NCBI GenBank assembly: GCA_011799875.1
Contig: CM022301.1
Span: 87,687,667-87,751,666 of the forward strand
DNA from: Thinopyrum elongatum
Lineage: Eukaryota; Streptophyta; Magnoliopsida; Poales; Poaceae
Reading direction: 5' to 3'
DNA: 64,000 nucleotides
Part shown: one piece after another, positions 22,581 through 33,472 of the stretch
Numbering within the stretch: the first letter of the stretch is position 1
Layout: every line of letters starts with the position of its first letter
Notes under the pieces: model-generated
Told to the model about the DNA's origin: nothing
Database searches by the model: none
What the model saw: the letters and a program-made list of their open reading frames with translations, nothing else
Translations under genes and position numbers: made by a program

Positions 22581-24317
22581 TGAAGGAAATATGCCCTAGA
22601 GGCAATAATAAAGTTGTTATTTTATATTTCCTTATTCATGGTAAAGGTTTATTATTCATGCTAGAATTGTATTGATAAAAAACTTAAATACATGTGTGAA
22701 TACATAAACAAATACCGTGTCCCTAGTAAGCCTCTACTAGACTAGCTCATTGATCAAAGATGGTTAAGGTTTCCTAACCATAGACATGTGTTGTCATTTG
22801 ATAACGGGATCACATCATTAGGAGAATGATGTGATGGACAAGACCCATCCGTTAGCTTAGCATATTGATCGTTAAGTTTATTGCTATTGCTTTCTTGATG
22901 ACAAATACATATTCCTTCAACTATGAGATTATGAAACTCCCAGATACTGGAGGAATACCTTGTGTGCTATCAAACGTCACAACATAACTGGGTGATCATA
23001 AAGATGCTCTATAGGTATCTCCGAAGGTGTTTGTTGAGTTGGCATAGATCGATATTAGGATTTGTCACTCCGAGTATCGGAGGTATCTCTGGGCCCTCTC
23101 GGTAATACACATCATAAGAAGCCTTGCAAGCAAAGTGACTATGGAGTTAGTTGCAAGATGATGTATTACAGAAGGAGTAAAGAGACTTGTCGGGAATGAG
23201 ATTGAACTAGATATGAAGATACCGACGATCGAATCTCGGGCAAGTAACATACCGATGGACAAAGGGAATTACGTATGTTGTCATAACGGTTCAACCGATG
23301 AAGATCTTCGTAGAATATGTAGGAGCCAATATGGGCATCCAATTTCCGCTATTGGTTATTGACCGGAGAGGCGTCTCGGTCATGTCTACATAGTTCTCGA
23401 ACCCGTAGGGTCCACACGCTTAACGTTCGTTGACGATATAATGTTATATGAGTTATATGATTTGGTGACCGAATGTTGTTCGGAGCCTAGATGAGATCAC
23501 GGACATGACGAGGAGCTCTGGAATGGTCCGGAGGTAAAGATTGATATATAGAACGATGGTATTCGGACACCGGAAGTGTTTCGAAGTGTACCGGGTAGTC
23601 ATCGGAATACCGTAGGGGGTACCAGACACCCTCGGGAGGGTAATGGGCCTATTGGGCCATTAGATGGGAGCACACCAGCCCACAAGGGGCTGGCGCACCC
23701 CCTATGGCAGCCGGCCAAGTGGGAGAAAGGAAAGGGGGGATTCGGCCTCCCCCTTCCTTCCCTCTCCCCCTTTCCCTTTTCCCCTCCGGCAAATATGGAA
23801 GGGGGGCGCGGCCAAGGGCAGGAGCCCAAGTAGGATTTGGCCCTACTTGGGGCGCCCCTTGGCCTCTCCCCTCTCCCCCACCTATATATATGTGGGAGGG
23901 GGCACCACACATAACCACGACAATTGCTTAGCCGTGTGCGGCGCCCCCTCCACCGTTTACACCCTCGGTCATATTTTTGTAGTGCTTAGGCAAAGCCCTG
24001 CGGAGATAACTTCACCATCACCGTCACCACGCCGTCGTGCTGCCGGAACTTATCCACTACTTTGCCATCTTGCTGGATCAAGAAGGCGAGGATGTCACCG
24101 AGCTGAACGTGTGCTGAACGCGAAGGTGCCGTACGTTCGGTACTCGATCGGTTGGAGCGCGAAGAAGTTCGACTACATGAACCGCGTTAACAACGCTTCC
24201 GCTTATGGTCTACAAGGGTACATAGACACACTCTCCCCTCTCGTTGCTATGCATCTCCTTGATAGATCTTGCGTGTGCATAGAATTTTTTTTGTTTTCCA
24301 TGCAACGTTTCCCAACA
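22581..24317 (+). repeat. 3' LTR of Copia A
   Basis: A complete 1,737 bp LTR running TGAAGGAAAT...CCCAACA. It is several percent diverged from the 5' LTR by eye and lacks the poly-G expansion seen there. Confidence 0.92.
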
Positions 24318-25337
24318 GGGATTCATGTGTACACATGCATGTGTGTGCTCAAACTGTATCATGTCATCCCAGAGCATGACCTATATACCGTATTACAAAC
24401 AAAAAAAATAATCCCCTCCTAAGTCAAATTAACCTCTCTCGTTGTCAGGCAAAGTAGTGATGGACCAAGCGGGCCCACAGATGGAAAGCATCGATATCGC
24501 TGATAACCGCATGAGTACGTGGATGCGTGAGGACAACCACCATCGCTTTGCATGTGGGCCAAACATATATATGTTGAATACCCAAAATGCACAACTTTGA
24601 TGTGGCACATGCCTTGAAAACCGTAAAGTCCCCACACAGAGCGAAGTTTCATGAAGCGTACTACATATGATGGTCCCCTTCCCCCTCTTCGATGCATACT
24701 ATATGCTCCTACCGTAATATAACCCAAAAAGAATCCTCCTTGATGGTGAAATTAATTAACCTCTCCCGATGTAGGTCAAAGTGATGCATGCATTGACGAT
24801 GACCTCACGGGCCCACAGATGGAAGTGCCACACGTGAGTGTCCTAGGATAACCACCGCCTGCATGCATGTGGCCCAAAGAGGTGTTGTGTGATGTTTGAA
24901 TAGCCAATTCACAACTTTGATGTGGCACGTGCCTCGGAAACCAAAAAGTCCCGATACCGAGTGAGGTGTACTTGTTCACGGACGCGTACGTATAGTATAT
25001 ATGCTAGTCCCCTCCCACCTCTTCGATGCGTACTATATACTCCCACCATAACACAAACAAAAAAGATTCTACCTTGCTGGTCAAATTAAGCTCTCTGCTA
25101 GCTGTTGGTCAAAGTGATGGACGACGACCTCGCGGGCCCACAAAAAGCGTCACACGCGAGTGAGTGTCGTGTAGGACAACCACCGACTGCATGTGGCCAA
25201 AACATGTATGTATGAAAGGGTTGTGTAATGTTTTAAATAACGAATTCATGACTCTGATGTGGCACATGCCTCACAAAACGGCCAACCCACACGGTGGCTC
25301 ACGACTCGTAGTGTACTGCCAGCAACCCCCAGACGCG

Positions 25338-25344
<7 letters not shown>

Positions 25345-25368
<24 letters not shown>

Positions 25369-25369
25369 C
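25345..25369. repeat. (AC)n microsatellite
   Basis: Alternating CG then CA dinucleotides ('gcgcgcgcgcacacacacac') at the distal end of the ~350 bp tandem array. Confidence 0.9.
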
Positions 25370-26220
25370 GCGCATCCACCGCAACTACGATGCATGTTAA
25401 ATTTTCCCGCCGTGAACATATGTTACCAAAGGAGGGATGTTTTAATTTAAAAAATAAAGATCATTAAGACGTTTTAGTACATTGATTGATTTTCTAGGGG
25501 TATAATGTGCAAAAATAATATTTGAGCTACATGCTCACGTGACAGTGCACCTAAATGGATTGGAAAAACACATGTGTCTCACTGGGTGCATGTTTACTCC
25601 CCGTGCAAGAAATTTCAAACATTGGGAATCTTGATTTTTAAATTCTAGTACATCCAAAACTTATTTGAAATTCATGAAACTTATCGTGTTGTCATATGGA
25701 CACCAATACACAGTGGCATTGTACTTTTTTTTGTCAAATTTGAGACCAGTTTTGATGTAATCTTTATCTTCTTACAAATGGGAGATTATTAATAATTGGG
25801 AACCAATATCGCAAACGGATTATTTATTTGAACCGTGGGCGTTAGACCAATAATGGATACGTGCCATGCTTCGGTTAAGCAATAAAGCGGCAACATTAAT
25901 CATCAAAATAGAAAAACAATATACGTGCCGCCATGCGACCCGTGTGCCGTGCGAGCAGGCGTGAGTTTTTTTTATGGAATGAGCAGGCGTGAGTTGACGG
26001 GATGCATGCGAGCAGTCCACCATGCAGGCAGACCGAGAGGCGTGCGTGCAGGTGTGTGAATTGACGGGAGGCGTGCTCGCTGCGCAGTGTCATCGAGAGG
26101 CGTGCGAGTAGCTGTGTGAAATGACGGCAGGCATGCCAGCAGTCCGGTGCGCAGTCTCACCAGGAGGCGAGCCAGCGGTTTGACCGCCGCCCGCCTCTCT
26201 CCCACTACTCCATATTAATG
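25370..26220. other. Non-coding, with ~61-66 bp direct repeats at 25,975-26,170
   Basis: 'gagttgacgggatgcatg' (about 25,991), 'gaattgacgggaggcgtg' (about 26,057) and 'gaaatgacggcaggcatg' (about 26,118) mark three loose copies containing 'gcgagcag' and 'cgagaggcgtgcg' blocks. The rest (25,370-25,970) is AT-rich with no recognised feature. 'tcgcaaacggattattt...aaccgtgggc' near 25,810 resembles CACTA subterminal motifs. Confidence 0.5.
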
Positions 26221-26321
26221 GCACACCCGAGCGGCAGCACCCCCCATCCTCGCCACACACACAATCCTCTCTCTCCGCTTGCATCCTCGATGCCGCTCTC
26301 AGTCCTCAAAGTCGTCAGTGT

Positions 26322-27359
26322 ATGAGGATGCCACCGAAGCGCCCCATCGGAGGGAGTGGCGACGCCGGGGCTGCTGAAGCACTGGAGCACGGCGTGGAGA
26401 TGGAGACAGAGGTTGCCGTCATCGCCGGCGAGGTATCGTTGTATCCTGACGTCGTCGATGGCGTCGTGCTTCCACAGCCGGAGCCGGAGGTCCACACCAA
26501 CTCCGGTGACGACTCGGGCGACGACTCGGGCGACGACGAAGAACCTGTTAGTCATCTATACCCATTCATGTGTCAAATACATCCTAGGGTTTCTCTGGTT
26601 ACTCCTGCATCTTGCCTCCCCCTTTTTAGAATAGAAATCCTATGGTTATGTTCTCCCAATCCATGAAATTTGAGTAAGTTTCGTTAGATCCGTGTAGTGT
26701 ATTGATTGTTTGAATGGTACAAGTGATAAGTGATTAGTTGTTTCATCTATGCAAATGATTTCTGCTAATAATCCGACTAGGGTTAGTGTTCGTGCTAATA
26801 ATTCCTAGCCAGGTCTTGACAATTAATTTTGAATGACCTACATATATGTTTGTGCCATTATTTTCTTCAAGATTGGTCTGTACATAGACGATTGTGCTTA
26901 AAAATCGAACCAATATCTCTGGATATGTCTAAAAAATAGCCATAAATTCCTAATCCTACTTTACGGCATGTAAACATTGATTTGATGCCAAATTTTGGCA
27001 ACTGCCAAATGTTCGCTAGAGATTAGTTTGTAAACTTTAATTTGATGCCACATTTTTTTATTATATGTATAGGTGTTGTCTGACGATGTCGACAGCGAGG
27101 ATGAAGATGGCCACAGGAGGTACGAGAGGCAAATCCTCAGGGAGCTTTATGCGGGAATGCATAACAGCCATATTAGGACCTGGGACGGCGGCTTTCAATG
27201 CCCATTTTCAACCAAAAGCTTCACCACGCGTATCAAAGTGTTCTAACGCATGCAAGAGGACGAGCCGTTGGCTCCTTCAAGCAGAAGTATTCTCACAGGG
27301 TGGCGCACGCCGCATACGCCGAGTACCTGGAGAAGCTTCAGGATCATGCCGGCAGATGA
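26322..27359 (+). CDS. Two-exon gene resembling XS-type zinc-finger proteins, frame broken
   Basis: Exon 1 (26,322-26,546) encodes MRMPPKRPIGG then an acidic region ending SGDDSGDDSGDDEEP, with donor CCT|GTTAGT. Exon 2 starts at 27,073 after TATGTATAG and continues in phase: LSDDVDSEDEDGHRRYERQI, a WDGGFQCPF segment, then TAA at 27,244-27,246. Two bases later, in another frame, HARGRAVGSFKQKYSHRVAH and AAYAEYLEKLQ run to TGA 27,357-27,359. The CPx..HA.G...HaaYaeYLekL pattern resembles the zinc-finger region next to XS domains in plant RNA-directed DNA methylation proteins (FDM/SGS3 relatives). The second Cys of the expected CPxC is Ser and the frame is shifted, so it is probably a pseudogene. 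Assignment is tentative. Confidence 0.45.
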
Positions 27360-27562
27360 GATGAGATGTGGGATCAAACTATGTATGGCTATGTACTGTC
27401 TTAATTATAAATGCGCTTGAGTATGCTTAATGATGGTTGAACTATGTACTTATGGTTGAACTATGCTTGTGTACGCTTATTATCTATGTCTGAGTATGTT
27501 TAATCTATGTTTACTTATGTCTAAATGTGGGATATGAATGCAATCAGTTCGATTGATGGAAT

Positions 27563-27796
27563 CTACCTCCGTCCTGGTTTATTGGTCCCCTTTGTAATTT
27601 GTGTTAAATTTTGACCAAAGATTTAACTGACAAAATGTTAGTGCAGGTCAGCAAAAATTATATCGTTGGATGCGTATTTGAACATAGTGTTCAATGATAT
27701 AATTTTTGGTGACATGCATAAACATTTGTTAGTTAAATCTTTGGTCAAAATTTCGCACAAATTACAAAGGGGACCAATAAACCAGGACGGAGGTAG
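27563..27796. mobile_element. MITE with ~70 bp terminal inverted repeats
   Basis: The left arm begins CTACCTCCGTCCTGGTTTAT and the right arm ends with its exact complement ATAAACCAGGACGGAGGTAG. The arms continue through 'ggtccccttgtaat'-like and 'ttgaccaaagatttaact' blocks, with a second short inverted repeat in the centre ('aaaaattatatc' / 'gatataattttt'). A TA follows the right end. Stowaway/mariner-like by its ends. Confidence 0.8.
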
Positions 27797-27799
27797 TAC

Positions 27800-28430
27800 G
27801 TCAATCACACACGGTTCCAAAAATTGGAACCATGTGCAATGACTTTCATTTTCCCTGTTACGTCAATCACACATGGTTGGCTCTAGCAAACCGTTGCCTC
27901 CGAAACTCTTTGTTGGATAGAAAACCCTCACCACCCAATTCAAAAAAGAAAAAAGAAAACCCTCACCATCCCCACGTCACAAAAACCCTCACCCCGCCCG
28001 CCACCCCCTCCGGTCCCCATTCACACTTGCACAAGCTCCTCCGAGACTCTGCATGGCACCGCCTATCGCCGTGACAACCACTTAGCTCGACGCATGTCGC
28101 CACCGCCAGGCTGCCGGCAAACCCCACCACATTTCGCCACTTCCGCTTGCTGCCGCATATCTCCATCGACTTTCTCGACGATGCTCGCGGTCGACCCAGC
28201 TCCGCCCGATTGGGGAATCCGCCGTATTGAGTGTTTTTTCTCATGGATAACAAGGTAACTAATTTAATGAGATATTATCTCATCTCTTATCCCAGTTCAT
28301 TTGCCTCCTTTAATCACCCGGCCTAAATCGTCGTGAATTCATTTTTATTCGAGCTGATTTGAGGATTTTCTTTCATTCATAGAGTGTATAGTGCGCGAAC
28401 ACATCAGGACTTTGCGGCCTCGGCCAGACA
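27800..28430. other. Upstream region of the B3/F-box gene
   Basis: 27,805-27,880 has CACACGGTTCC...GGAACCATGTG and CACATGGTT motifs like the CACTA-type motifs at 15,790. 27,960-28,250 is C-rich, GC-rich sequence that looks like a plant 5' leader or first exon, ending near a possible donor 'acaag|gtaact' at 28,254. No protein family can be read from it. Confidence 0.4.
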
Positions 28431-28433
28431 TCC

Positions 28434-29948
28434 ATGGAGTTCCATCTCACCGTACTAGATGACTTGAGGATGCGCCCGGTATGTTCAATCTCACCCTAAA
28501 TCGGTTGGCATGGCCTACTTTCCTGAACATATACTATATATTGCTGCATTTGGATAAAAGGTGCCACATGCAGCATATACGTCAAAGGGGATTTTTTTCT
28601 CTTCTTTCTATATTAGGCAAATTAATGATGTATTGTTCTTTCGATTACTCTCATATTTCCATGACATCATGGTTACCCTATCTGTTTAATTATAGATTTT
28701 TGTCCTTTGATTTCAACTGCTGTACAGTTCTTTCAATTTTGCCCATATTTGCATGTTACCATATTCTTTTACAATCCTACCATTTTCTGCAGCGCATCCC
28801 TTGCTATGCAACAGAATCTGTAGTACACAATCTTTCCCTTTACATAAATCAAGACTGCAGGGACGTCATACTGAACACAAACCATGGATTTACAATCTTT
28901 GCTACTGTAAGACTTGATGAACGTGGTCACTCCTATTTTGGCAGGGGCCTTTGGACAGAAATTTATAAGTTTTATGTACTGAAAGCTGGCACTAAAATTG
29001 CACTGCACATAAAAGAGCCTGGTTATGAGATATATGCTAACTTCCCTGACGTTATCATCCGTCCAGACTTTGTTCGAAGTAAGTGTTCTTTTCAAGTATC
29101 TGCATGTTGACTTACCCAGCAATATCAAAGGAATTGTGTAGTATTTAACCAACCAATTGTTATTCCATTTTCTTACTCTATTCCTACCTACTAACTTCTA
29201 GTTACCAATACACTTTTCTATTGCCCTGTTTTAACTAAATATTCCCTGTACTCCCACTTCTATCAGAAAGCGCCACTAATGAGGAGACTCTGGAGGTGGA
29301 GAACGGGGCTGCCAACAAGCGGAGGCGGGTTGAGCAAGAACCGCAAGCGACTCCAGCATGCCTAGACTTCATCAGCAGCCTCCCCGATGATATGTTGATA
29401 GTCATCATCTCCGTCCTCCCAATCAAATATGGGGCGCGAACAACCATCCTTTCCCAGCTGTGGCGCCCCCTATGGCACTCCACCCCTCTCGACCTCATCG
29501 ACACCCACGAGCTCTGCCATGGCTATCGCAAAAGCTTGGATGCGTTCTCCCAGATCCTCGGCAGTCACCCTGGCTCAACCAGAGGCCTTAGCACGGGCAA
29601 GTTCCATTCCAACGGCAAGGACCGAGCCAAGCTTGACGACTGGTTCTGATCCCCCGTCCTAGATCAGCTCGAGGAGCTCACTTTTGATGATGGGCATATG
29701 TGCTCGCTGCCAACGTCCGCGCTCCGCCTCGTGCCTACGCTGCGCATCTCCAAGTTCAGGAACTGCCATTCCCCCTCCCCTTAATGACGCGCCCACTCTT
29801 ATTCTACCACAACTGAAGCACCTCGAGCTCATCGCCGTCTGCCTCCCAAACGGTGACATGGAGCGCCTGCTCCGTGGTTGTACTGCACTCGAGTACCTTC
29901 GTCTTTAGGCGATCAATGGGTTGAGTAGCTTCCACATCACCTCCATGC
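28434..29948 (+). pseudogene. B3-like plus F-box/LRR gene, cut by a CACTA-type insertion
   Basis: Exons by splice sites: one ending at 28,478 (MEFHLTVLDDLRMRP, donor GTATGT), 28,793 to about 29,079 after TTCTGCAG, and about 29,267-29,948 after CTATCAG. The second exon (RIPCYATESVVHNLSLYINQ .. SYFGRGLWTEIYKFYVLKAG .. IALHI) has the size and strand pattern of a B3 DNA-binding domain. The third begins with a nuclear-localisation-like KRRRV and then an F-box (CLDFISSLPDDMLIVIISVL, continuing LSQLWRPLW) and LRR-type segments (LEELTF, LKHLELIAVCLPNGDMERLL). F-box proteins are substrate adaptors of SCF ubiquitin ligases. The LRR part has TGA 29,647-29,649, a frameshift near 29,780 and a stop at 29,906-29,908, and is cut off by the CACTA terminus at 29,949. 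The remaining LRR half was not found in the window. Confidence 0.65.
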
Positions 29949-30419
29949 ACTACAAAAAAATACACTTCCTTGATGATACGTGTTTGTCACAGTAGGTCAC
30001 GTTTTCTGTCATGCATGTACATCCATGATGATTTTATGACAGAATCAAGATAGTCATACCTGTGCTGTCGTAGAAGTGTTCCATGACAATACCAAAATTA
30101 TCATCACGGAAGTGTCCACTTCCATGACGATAAATGGCGCGTCATGGAAGTGTTTTCGTCAAGGGTAACCAACACGTGGCATCCACCGTAACGGGTCGCC
30201 GTTAAGCTATCGGGTTCCGGTTTGGATCTGATAACCCGTTAACAGCCCCGACCAATGGGGATTTTCCACGTATAAAATTCTCATTCGCCAGAGGATCCAT
30301 GTATCGGCTCAGTGTTGGGACAGATGTCATCCACTCATTGTACGGGAGGCGCCTATGATACGTTGGCACGGGAGGCGCCTATGATACGTTGGCACGTGGC
30401 CCATTTAGGTGAAAGAGGC

Positions 30420-31150
30420 CGGCCCAGTCAAAATTAGCAAGCCGGCCCATATAGGGCCTAGTTGTGTCTGGTCCATTTAAGCCCATGGCCCATATGAGAT
30501 GTGCCAATTCGGCCCGTCAACTGCCCATTAACTATTTGACACCATTGCAGCCCATCGTCAGTTCGAGCCCGTTAACAGCCCGCTATATATTTGGGCTCAA
30601 TATCGGCCCCATGTGGTTTCGGCCTGTTAACGGCCCATTCAAGGGATGGGCCAATTTTCAGGATGTACGTCTTTCGGCCTTTTAACGACCCATTTAAGTG
30701 TTGGGCCAATTTTCAGCCCGGTGTGTCTTTCAGCCCGTTAACGGCCCATAAATGAGTTTGGCCATTTGCAGTTGGACCTGAGTTTTGGCATCTTAACGGC
30801 CCATGCTCTTCATGACCAATACCAGTCCGGTTTCTCTTTCGGCCTGCTAAAGGGCCACAACACAGTTAGGCCATATAAAGTCCGACCTGACTTTCGGCCT
30901 CTTAGCGGCCCATGCTCTTCATGGTCCAGTACGAGCCCGCTGTCTCTTTCGGCCTGCTAAAGGCCCAAAATACAGTTGGGCCATATATAGCCCGACCTTA
31001 CTATCAGCCTGTTAATGGCCCATGAAGTCGAATGTGCCCACTTATTACCCGCTTCGATGTCGGCCTATTAACGACCCGGGAGGTAACAGGGTCGAGCATT
31101 AACTGTTGGCTCATTTCAATTATAGCGGCCCAATAGTGCTTTCGGCCTGG
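30420..31150 (+). repeat. GGCCC-rich arm of the right CACTA-type element
   Basis: About every 25-50 bp there is 'cggcc(t/c)gttaa(c/t)ggcccat' or a variant. Larger units of about 120 bp are visible ('ggcccatgctcttcatg' at about 30,799 and 30,907). A 22-bp direct repeat, 'cacgggaggcgcctatgata'-like, occurs twice at 30,345-30,395. It continues beyond element C at 56,881-57,110. Confidence 0.7.
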
Positions 31151-31154
31151 TTAC

Positions 31155-32632
31155 TGATATGCCTCCGTCGTATCTATAATTTTTGATTGTTTCATGCCAA
31201 TATTATACAACTTTCACATATTTTTGGCAACATTTTATATGATTTATTGGACTAACCTATTGATCCAGTGCCCAGTGCCAGTTCCTGTTTGTTGCATGTT
31301 TTTTGTTTCGCAGAAAATCCATATCAAACAAAGTCCAAACGTGATAAAAATTTACGGCAAATTATTTTGGAATATATGTGATTTTTGGGACTTAGAATCA
31401 ACGCAAACGGGGGCCCACAGCCCCCACAAGACACCAGGTCGCGCCCTAGGGGCCAGGCGCACCCTGGTGGGTTGTGCCCTCCTCGGATGTCGGTTGGAGC
31501 TCTACTTCGGGCGCAAGGAAGCTTATATCGGGAAAAAATTGTGTTAAAATCTCAGCGCAATCGGAGTTACGGATCTCCGGGAATATAAGAAACGGTTTTC
31601 GGCCAGATTTGGGGAACATGAAAAAGAATAGAACAGAGAGGGAGATCCAATCTCGGAGGGGCTCCCGCCCCTCCGCCACCATGGAGGCCATGGACCAGAG
31701 GTGGAACTCTCCTCCCATCTAGGGGGGAGGCCAAGGAAGAAGAAAAAGGAGGGGGGCTCTCTCCCCCTCTCTCCCGGTGGCGCCGGAGTGCCATCGGGGC
31801 TAGGATCATGACGGCGATCTACATCAACAATCTTGCTACCGTCAGCACCAACTCTCTCCCCCTCTATGCAGCGGTGTAACATCTGTAATCTCTACTTAAA
31901 CATGGTGCTCAACTCCATATTTTATTTCCCAATGATCTATGTTTATCCTATGATGTTTGAGTAGATCCGTTTTGTCCTATGGGTTAATCGTGATCTTGGT
32001 TGGTATGATTGTATATTTTATTTATGGCGCTGTCCTATGGTGCCCTCCATCTCGCGCAAACGTGAGGGATCCCCACTGTAGGGTGTTGCAATATGTTCAT
32101 GATTCGCTTATGGTGGGTTGCGAGAGTGACATAAGCTTAAACCCGAGTAAATGGGTTGTTGCGTATGGGATAAAGAGGACTTGATACTTAATGCTATGGT
32201 TGGGTTTCACGACCTTAATGATCTTTAGTAGTTGCGGATGCTTGCTAGGGGTCCAATCATAAGTGCATATGATCCAAGTAGAGAAAGTATGTTAGCTCAT
32301 GCCTCTCCCTCATATAAAATTACAAGAATGATTACCGGTACTTGTTATCGATTTCCTGGGGACAAATGACTTTCTTGTTGACAAAAGCTATCCACTTTTA
32401 TTACCTTGCAATTTATTCATAGTTTTATTCTCGCAAAGTACTCGTAGTTTTATTCTGGCAAAATAGTTTCATACTTGTTTTAGGTAAAGCAAACGTCAAG
32501 TGTGCGTAGAGTTGTATCGGTGGTCGATAGAACTTGAGGGAATATTTGTTCTACCTTTAGCTCCTCGTTGGGTTCGACACTCTTATTTATCGAAGAAGGC
32601 TACAAACAATCCCCTATAATTATGGGTTATCA
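31155..32632 (+). repeat. 5' LTR of element C
   Basis: 1,478 bp, matching 55,387-56,875 along its whole length with about 4 percent differences in the first 480 bp by eye. Confidence 0.92.
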
Positions 32633-32643
32633 AGACCTTTTTT

Positions 32644-32662
32644 TGGCACCGTTGCCGGGGAG
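32644..32662 (+). promoter_or_regulatory. Primer-binding site of element C (tRNA-Asp type)
   Basis: TGGCACCGTTGCCGGGGAG is complementary to the 3' end of plant tRNA-Asp (consensus TGGCGCCGTTGCCGGGGA) with one mismatch. It starts 11 bp after the LTR end. This primer choice is typical of Triticeae Gypsy elements. Confidence 0.85.
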
Positions 32663-32756
32663 CAATAGCGTGGGGTGAATATTCTCGTGTGTGCTTGTTT
32701 GCTTTATCACTAAGTAGTTTTTATTTCCTGTTCTAAGTTGTTCTCTATCTTTAGTT

Positions 32757-33472
32757 ATGGATATGGAACACGAAATACCAAAAAAATTAGTTGTACTTGC
32801 TACTCATGGAGATGGGGAACCTCCTAAAACCCTCGATGCTCGTTATGTGAAAAATATTATGCAATACTTTGATAATCCTGAGAAAACCCCGTTCAACTTG
32901 ATAATGGGAGACACGTTGGATCAACGTGAATACTTTAGGGATTATTGCTTGACACAAAAAGGGAAACTTTTATGGGATCAAATTGATATGTTGCATTGGT
33001 ATGCTTGGAATTTATGCCAGAGATATGATTTTACCTGTTGCTCTAGGATGAATGCTCCACACCTTCCCTTTTCATGCAAATTTAATGATAATGAAACCTT
33101 AGCTTCTTATGCTAATGGTAGATATGATTACTATGATGTGGAACGAATAGAAGAATTTGTTGCTTTTAAGGGTGCTTATGAAATCAAATCTTTGTTTTTA
33201 AAGTATGAAGCTTTTGATGATGATGTTTATAGACCTGAAAATTTTGCCATCCTTAAATATTGCTATGAAAATTATAAATACAATTCCGATATTGATATAT
33301 TTATTGAGAAAGTCTCCGCTGTCCAAGAAGAGACTAATATTTTGCAGGAGTCTATGGAAGAAGAAATTGATGAAACTGTGAGCTCATTGGATGAAAAAGA
33401 TTATGAGGAGAGCGAAGAACAAAAGGACGAAGAGCGGATTAGCTACCCGTGCCCACCTTCTAATGAGAGTAA
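32757..33472 (+). CDS. Element C ORF of unknown function, N-terminal part
   Basis: I do not recognise the protein. It opens at MDMEHEIPKKLVVLATHGDG, has a segment on RNA-binding-free acidic and aromatic sequence (YVKNIMQYFDNPEKTPFNL, MLHWYAWNLCQRYDFTCC, YANGRYDYYDVERIEEFVAF), and an acidic Glu-rich C-terminal stretch with EEEIDETVSSLDEKDYEES. No zinc knuckle, protease or RT motif is present. Copia D inserted at 33,472/33,473 and cuts the frame, which by chance runs 18 bases into D. After excision of D and B the frame continues, with one stop and a frame change, at 43,122 and 52,029. It may be a gag-like or element-specific protein; this is not established. Confidence 0.7.

Larger units (their letters stand above)
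17124..24317 (+). mobile_element. Copia element A (BARE1/Angela/WIS group), internally deleted
   Basis: It starts TGAAGGAAATATGCCCTAGA and ends CCCAACA, with target duplication GGGAT at 17,119-17,123 and 24,318-24,322. The 3' LTR is 22,581-24,317, preceded by the polypurine tract AGTGCAAGTGGGAGAC. The 5' LTR is 17,124 to about 18,741 and lacks its last ~140 bp. Compared with element B, a single ~1.54 kb deletion removed the LTR end, primer-binding site, leader and N-terminal gag, joining the LTR to gag at about 18,741. The pol frame has several stops. The element therefore could not initiate reverse transcription from its own RNA. Confidence 0.93.
16080..25300. repeat. Six-copy ~320-450 bp tandem repeat, split by Copia element A
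   Basis: The anchor '(c)aactttgatgtggca' is at about 16,191, 16,646, 17,019, 24,592, 24,912 and 25,249. Each is preceded by 'ggtcaaagt(g/a)atg', '(g)cgggcccac' and 'gacaaccacc' blocks, and followed by a 'ccccacac(a)gag(t/c)gag' block in most copies. If element A (17,124-24,317) is removed, the third and fourth copies are about 380 bp apart, in line with the rest. A CA-dinucleotide run (16,338-16,402; and 25,345-25,369) lies near each end. No coding potential. Confidence 0.8.

Noticed and set aside
28481..29110. Single 209-codon ORF across 28,481-29,110 as one exon
   Set aside because: Its first ~100 codons read through an AT-rich intron between GTATGT (28,479) and TTCTGCAG (28,792). Only the part after 28,793 looks protein-like.
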